64,000 bases of DNA from Streptomyces sp. MNU76 (GTDB taxonomy: Bacteria; Actinomycetota; Actinomycetes; Streptomycetales; Streptomycetaceae), in the NCBI RefSeq assembly GCF_020982545.1, contig NZ_JAJKLK010000008.1:407529-471528 (forward strand). The letters run 5' to 3'. Below, piece after piece: positions 59,268-64,000 of the stretch (positions are counted from its first letter, which is position 1; each line of letters starts with the position of its first letter). The position numbers were made by a program, and so were the translations under genes. The notes beneath the pieces were generated by a model. The model saw only the letters and a program-made list of their open reading frames with translations. It searched no databases and had not been told where the DNA came from.

Positions 59268-61606
59268 GTCGCACTCCTACGGGGTGATCTCCGGTCGCCC
59301 GGATCAGGCCCCACGCTAGGGCGCACCGGCGCCGCCGGGCTTCTCCGATCCTGATCGGTCGCCCCGGGGCCGGAGGACCGCTCGGGGCGGAGCCACACCG
59401 TGGCCAGCGGGGGCAGCGTCAGCCGGACACTGGCCGGCCGCCCGTGCCAGGCGTGCGGCTCGGACTCGACGGGGCGGGGATGCGTGACCCCGCCGCCCCC
59501 GTAGACGACCGCGTCCGTGTTCAGCACCTCGTGCCACACCGCGACGTCGTCCGGTACCCCGAGGCGGTAGTCCTCCCGCACCACCGGGCTGAAGTTCGAG
59601 ACGGCGAGCAGCGGCGTCCCGTCCGCGGCGAGCCGCAGGAACGCGAAGACGTTGTCCTCGGCGGCGTCCGCACTCACCCACTGGAAGCCGGCCGGGTCGG
59701 TGTCCCGCTGCCAGAGGGCCGGTGTCTGGCGGTAGGTCATGTTCAGGTCGCGGACGAGGTCCCGCACCCCCCGGTGGTCGGCCTCCGCGCCGTACCCCGG
59801 ATCGAGCAGCCACCAGTCCGGCCCCTGAGCCTCCACCCACTCCCCGCCCTGGGCGAACTCCTGCCCCATGAAGAGGAGTTGCTTGCCGGGGTGGGCCCAC
59901 ATGAAGCCCAGGTACGCGCGGTGGTTGGCGCGCTGCTGCCACCAGTCGCCCGGCATCTTCGACACCAACGCCCGCTTGCCGTGCACGACCTCGTCGTGGG
60001 AGATGGGCAGGACGTAGTTCTCGCTGTACGCGTACACCATCGAGAACGACATCTCGTTGTGGTGGTACTTGCGGTGCACGGGTTCGTGCTCCATGTAGCC
60101 CAGCGAGTCGTGCATCCACCCCATGTTCCACTTCAGCCCGAAACCCAGCCCACCGCTGTCGGTCGGGCGGGTCACGCCGTCCCAGGCCGTGGACTCCTCC
60201 GCGATGGTCACCACACCGGGCGCCCGCCGGTACACGGTGGCGTTCATCTCCTGGAGGAACGCCACCGCGCCCAGATCCTCGCGCCCGCCGAACACATTGG
60301 GCGACCACTGTCCGGACTCCCGCGAGTAGTCGAGGTAGAGCATGGAGGCGACCGCGTCCACCCGCAGCCCGTCGACGTGGTACTCCTCGCACCAGTACAC
60401 GGCGTTCGCCACGAGGAAGTTGCGCACCTCGGTGCGGCCGAAGTCGAACTCGTACGTCCCCCAGTCCGGATGCTCCGCCCGCCTGCTGTCCCCGGGCTCG
60501 TACAGCGGCTCCCCGTCGAAGCGGCCGAGCGCCCAGTCGTCCTTGGGGAAGTGGGCGGGCACCCAGTCCACGATGACCCCGACCCCGGCCCGGTGCAGGG
60601 CGTCGACCAGGTACTTGAAGTCGTCCGGGGTGCCGAGACGGGCCGTCGGGGCGTAGAAGCCGGTGACCTGGTAGCCCCAGGAGCCGCTGAACGGGTGCTG
60701 GGCGACCGGCATCAACTCGACATGGGTGAACCCGAGATCAGAGACGTACCCGGGCAGCACATCGGCGAGTTGACGATACGTCAGACCCGGTCGCCAGGAC
60801 GGGAGATGGATCTCGTACACGGAGAACGGCGCCTCGTGCACCGGGACGTCACCGCGCCGGGCCATCCACTCCGCGTCACTCCACTCGTAGCGCGAGGCGT
60901 GGACGACGGACGCCGTCGCGGGGGGCACCTCCGCGCGGCGGGCCATCGGGTCGGCCTTCAGCAGACGCCGGCCGTCGCGCGCGGTGATCTCGAACTTGTA
61001 GAGGGCGTCCTCGTCCACCCCGGGCAGGAACAGCTCCCAGACCCCGGAGGAGCCCAGGGACCTCATCGGGAACGCCGTCCCGTCCCAGCAGGCGAAGTCC
61101 CCGACCACCCGTACCCCCCGGGCGTTCGGTGCCCAGACGGTGAAGCGGGTGCCGGTGACGCCCTGGTGGGTCATGGGCTCGGCCCCGAGCGCCTTCCACA
61201 GCTGCTCGTGCCGCCCCTCCCGGATCAGATGCAGGTCCAGCTCACCGAGCGCGGGCAGGAACCGGTACGGGTCCTCCACCTCGTGATCGGCGTCCTCGTA
61301 CGACACGAACAGCGTGTACGCGGGCACGGCGTCGAGCGGCAGGAGCACGGAGAAGAGACCGTCGCCCTCCGAGGCGAGATAGGTGCGCTCACCCGCGATC
61401 ACGACGCTCACGGCGTGGGCGTACGGGCGCAGGGCCCGCACGGCGACCCCGCCGCCCGGCACCGGATGGGCGCCCAGCACGGAGTGCGGATCGTGGTGTG
61501 CGCCGGAGAGCAGCCGTGCGCGCTCCTCGGGGGCAGGGGAGGGGCGGCCACGGTCAGCCGGGGGCGGCGCCGGGGCGGGCCGGCGGACTCGGGGGCGTGG
61601 TGTCAC
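59264..61606 (-). CDS. glgB: 1,4-alpha-glucan branching enzyme, GH13
   Basis: 780 aa. Start taken as GTG 61606 (V/M-TPRPRVRRPAPAPPPADRG), after the maltokinase stop. An N-terminal region typical of actinobacterial GlgB (LLSGAHHDPHSVLGAHPVP) and a CBM48 module (TRFTVWAPNARGVRVVGDFA) precede the GH13 barrel: GFTHVELMPVAQHPFSGSWG, nucleophile GLRVDAVASMLYLDYSRE, acid/base VVTIAEESTAWDGV and PISHDEVVHGKRALVSKMPG. It makes alpha-1,6 branches in glycogen. After the usual end (LPPLATVWLRPE) comes an Arg/Pro-rich tail of ~40 residues that overlaps the next gene, which is odd. Confidence 0.94.
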   Translation of the reverse strand: MTPRPRVRRPAPAPPPADRGRPSPAPEERARLLSGAHHDPHSVLGAHPVPGGGVAVRALRPYAHAVSVVIAGERTYLASEGDGLFSVLLPLDAVPAYTLFVSYEDADHEVEDPYRFLPALGELDLHLIREGRHEQLWKALGAEPMTHQGVTGTRFTVWAPNARGVRVVGDFACWDGTAFPMRSLGSSGVWELFLPGVDEDALYKFEITARDGRRLLKADPMARRAEVPPATASVVHASRYEWSDAEWMARRGDVPVHEAPFSVYEIHLPSWRPGLTYRQLADVLPGYVSDLGFTHVELMPVAQHPFSGSWGYQVTGFYAPTARLGTPDDFKYLVDALHRAGVGVIVDWVPAHFPKDDWALGRFDGEPLYEPGDSRRAEHPDWGTYEFDFGRTEVRNFLVANAVYWCEEYHVDGLRVDAVASMLYLDYSRESGQWSPNVFGGREDLGAVAFLQEMNATVYRRAPGVVTIAEESTAWDGVTRPTDSGGLGFGLKWNMGWMHDSLGYMEHEPVHRKYHHNEMSFSMVYAYSENYVLPISHDEVVHGKRALVSKMPGDWWQQRANHRAYLGFMWAHPGKQLLFMGQEFAQGGEWVEAQGPDWWLLDPGYGAEADHRGVRDLVRDLNMTYRQTPALWQRDTDPAGFQWVSADAAEDNVFAFLRLAADGTPLLAVSNFSPVVREDYRLGVPDDVAVWHEVLNTDAVVYGGGGVTHPRPVESEPHAWHGRPASVRLTLPPLATVWLRPERSSGPGATDQDRRSPAAPVRPSVGPDPGDRRSPRRSAT

Positions 61607-61620
61607 GCAGAGCCACGGCT

Positions 61621-63009
61621 TCAGTCTCCTCTCACGGCGAGACGCTCGATCGCCGCCATCGGTACGGGGAGCCAGTCGGGACGGTGGCGGGCCTCGTAGA
61701 GGACCTCGTACACCGCCCGGTCCGTCTCGTAGGCGCGCAGCAGACCGTGCTTCTCGCGCGGGTCCCAGCCGGCGCGGGCGGCGTAGCCCGCGCAGTACTC
61801 CTCCCGGCAGCGGCGCGCCCACTCCGGGCGCCAGGGCCGGCGCTGCCGGGCGGCGTAGTCGAAGGAGCGCAGCATCCCGGCGATGTCCCGCACCGGCGAC
61901 TGCGTGCCGCACCGCTCGGCGAGCGGACGGGACGGCTCGCCCTCGAAGTCGATGACGAACCAGTCGGGACCGGCCCGCAGCACCTGCCCCAGGTGCAGGT
62001 CGCCGTGGACGCGCTGCGCGGGCGGCCCCGGGTCGCAGGCGAGCAGCGCGCGGAAGGCCGTGCGCAGCCCGGGGACGTACGGCCGCAGGGCCGGTACGGA
62101 GCGTGCGGCGGCGTCCAGCCGTTCGGTCATCGCGGCCGCCGTCCGCCCGGTCTCGTCGTGGGCCCCGGTGGGGAAGGCCGAGGCCAGCGCCAGATGCACC
62201 TCCGCCGTGGCCCGGCCCAGCTCACGGGCCTGTGCCGTGAAGTCCTGTCCGGCGGCGAGCGCGCCGAGTGCCAGCGTCCAGCCGTCCGACGCGTCGGGCA
62301 GGAACGGCTGCAGCACACCGAGCGTCGCCGGGAACGGATCGGTCGTCCGGAACCAGGCCACCGGCGCCGGCACCCGGCCGCACCCCTGCCCGGCCAGCGC
62401 GCCCGGCACCTCCAGATCGGGGTTCACCCCCGGCTGGACGCGCCGGAAGACCTTCAGGATGTACGCGTCCCCGTACACCAGCGAGGAGTTGGACTGTTCG
62501 GCGTCCAGCAGCCTGGGCGCCAACCCGGCCGGTACCCGTGCGCCGGGGTCCGCCTCGAAACGCAGCGGGCCCGCCGAGCCGGGATGCCGCAGCCGTTCGA
62601 GGAGCAGCTCGGCCGACCGGGGGTCGTACAGCGCGTCGTACACCGTCAGACCGGCGAGCGGTCCCTCGTGCGCCTGTCCGATGAGCGCCCGGGCCAGGCG
62701 CGGCACCGGATGCTCACGCACCCCGAGCAGGAGCTGGTAGCAGTCGCCGGCCGGGGGCGGTCCGCCCGGCGCGGGCACCCCGCCGTGCGCGGGGTGGCTC
62801 GGCTGACCGGTGTGCACGAGCAGATGCAGGCAGCCCGGATACAGCTCGGTCATCGACAGCAGGGCGAGCTCCGTGACCGGCCGGTCCTTGCCGGCGAACC
62901 AGCGCTGCCGCGGCAGCCACTCGCGCAGCAGTCCCGCCAGCGAGGTGATGAGGCCGGCGGCGACCTCTTCACCACTCGGCCGGAGCAGTGCGGATGCGGT
63001 CTTCGACAT
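61621..63009 (-). CDS. mak: Maltokinase
   Basis: 462 aa, ATG 63009. The N-terminal cap WLPRQRWFAGKDRPVTELAL is diagnostic of Pep2/Mak. Kinase-fold motifs: SSLVYGDAYILKVFRRVQPG (ATP lysine), QRVHGDLHLGQVLRAGPDW (catalytic loop) and FVIDFEGEPSRPL (metal Asp). The end YEVLYEARHRPDWLPVPMAA is also typical. It phosphorylates maltose, made from trehalose by TreS, to maltose-1-phosphate for GlgE. It lies 29 bp past the treS stop and 14 bp before glgB, so the three form a GlgE-pathway operon. Confidence 0.94.
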   Translation of the reverse strand: MSKTASALLRPSGEEVAAGLITSLAGLLREWLPRQRWFAGKDRPVTELALLSMTELYPGCLHLLVHTGQPSHPAHGGVPAPGGPPPAGDCYQLLLGVREHPVPRLARALIGQAHEGPLAGLTVYDALYDPRSAELLLERLRHPGSAGPLRFEADPGARVPAGLAPRLLDAEQSNSSLVYGDAYILKVFRRVQPGVNPDLEVPGALAGQGCGRVPAPVAWFRTTDPFPATLGVLQPFLPDASDGWTLALGALAAGQDFTAQARELGRATAEVHLALASAFPTGAHDETGRTAAAMTERLDAAARSVPALRPYVPGLRTAFRALLACDPGPPAQRVHGDLHLGQVLRAGPDWFVIDFEGEPSRPLAERCGTQSPVRDIAGMLRSFDYAARQRRPWRPEWARRCREEYCAGYAARAGWDPREKHGLLRAYETDRAVYEVLYEARHRPDWLPVPMAAIERLAVRGD

Positions 63010-63038
63010 GGTGACGCGTCCTTTCGCCGGCCCGCGCT

Positions 63039-64000
<962 letters not shown>

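Overview
The window is chromosomal DNA of a Streptomyces-type actinomycete. It has very high G+C with strong G/C bias at third codon positions, many GTG starts (and one TTG), ATGA/GTGA stop-start overlaps, and families typical of the genus: TerD, Rv1733c-like, DUF6643, a MoxR/VWA/SWIM/DUF4132 locus, long-form GAPDH, and treS-maltokinase-glgB. I saw no rRNA, tRNA, CRISPR array or complete insertion sequence.

Layout. 1-8.6 kb: a DeoR regulator cut by the window edge, a large membrane protein with a serine-hydrolase motif, a relic of a secreted tripeptidyl aminopeptidase, a beta-helix/AAA+ fusion, an Rv1733c-like protein, a MOSC protein and a frameshifted DUF6643 gene. 8.9-16.5 kb: a two-domain TerD protein, an HpnB-like glycosyltransferase, a glutamate-racemase-like enzyme, two membrane proteins, apolipoprotein N-acyltransferase and a Nudix hydrolase. 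16.6-23.5 kb is decayed: aminotransferase, alcohol dehydrogenase and membrane-protein fragments, a TetR gene with its operator, a SIR2-like gene split by a 359-bp insertion, a frameshifted FtsX permease, and an ABC-ATPase stub abutting a beheaded CNNM gene. An intact CNNM gene follows.

24.6-37.6 kb is one leftward operon: DUF4132 protein, a 1,639-aa protein of unknown function, a MoxR ATPase, a fused DUF5682-VWA protein and a SWIM zinc-finger protein. It looks like a dedicated ATPase/adaptor machine whose output is unknown.

38.3-49.1 kb holds the most striking system. It is a rightward operon encoding a secreted Agd3-like deacetylase, a PelF-type glycosyltransferase, a polytopic membrane protein, three sugar-nucleotide enzymes, a Sph3-like (GH135) hydrolase and a lipoprotein GH114 (Ega3-like) endo-galactosaminidase. 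This set parallels the Aspergillus galactosaminogalactan cluster and the bacterial Pel system, so the locus probably makes, partly deacetylates and trims a hexosamine-rich exopolysaccharide. A DasR-type (dre) half-palindrome upstream suggests control by amino-sugar status.

49-64 kb: a PAS-PP2C phosphatase, an NAD+-dependent DNA ligase, remnants of SARP and AraC regulators, long-form GAPDH, a decayed LuxR-family (LAL) regulator, alpha-L-fucosidase, SseB-like, MarR and VOC proteins, then glgB, maltokinase and the start of treS (alpha-glucan/trehalose metabolism), which runs off the window.

Caution: at least six otherwise well-conserved genes (DUF6643, FtsX, SWIM, the operon SDR, PP2C, treS) carry one to three apparent single-base losses, usually in runs of G or C. 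All gene lengths fit -1 losses. Many of these may be sequencing or assembly errors rather than true pseudogenes.
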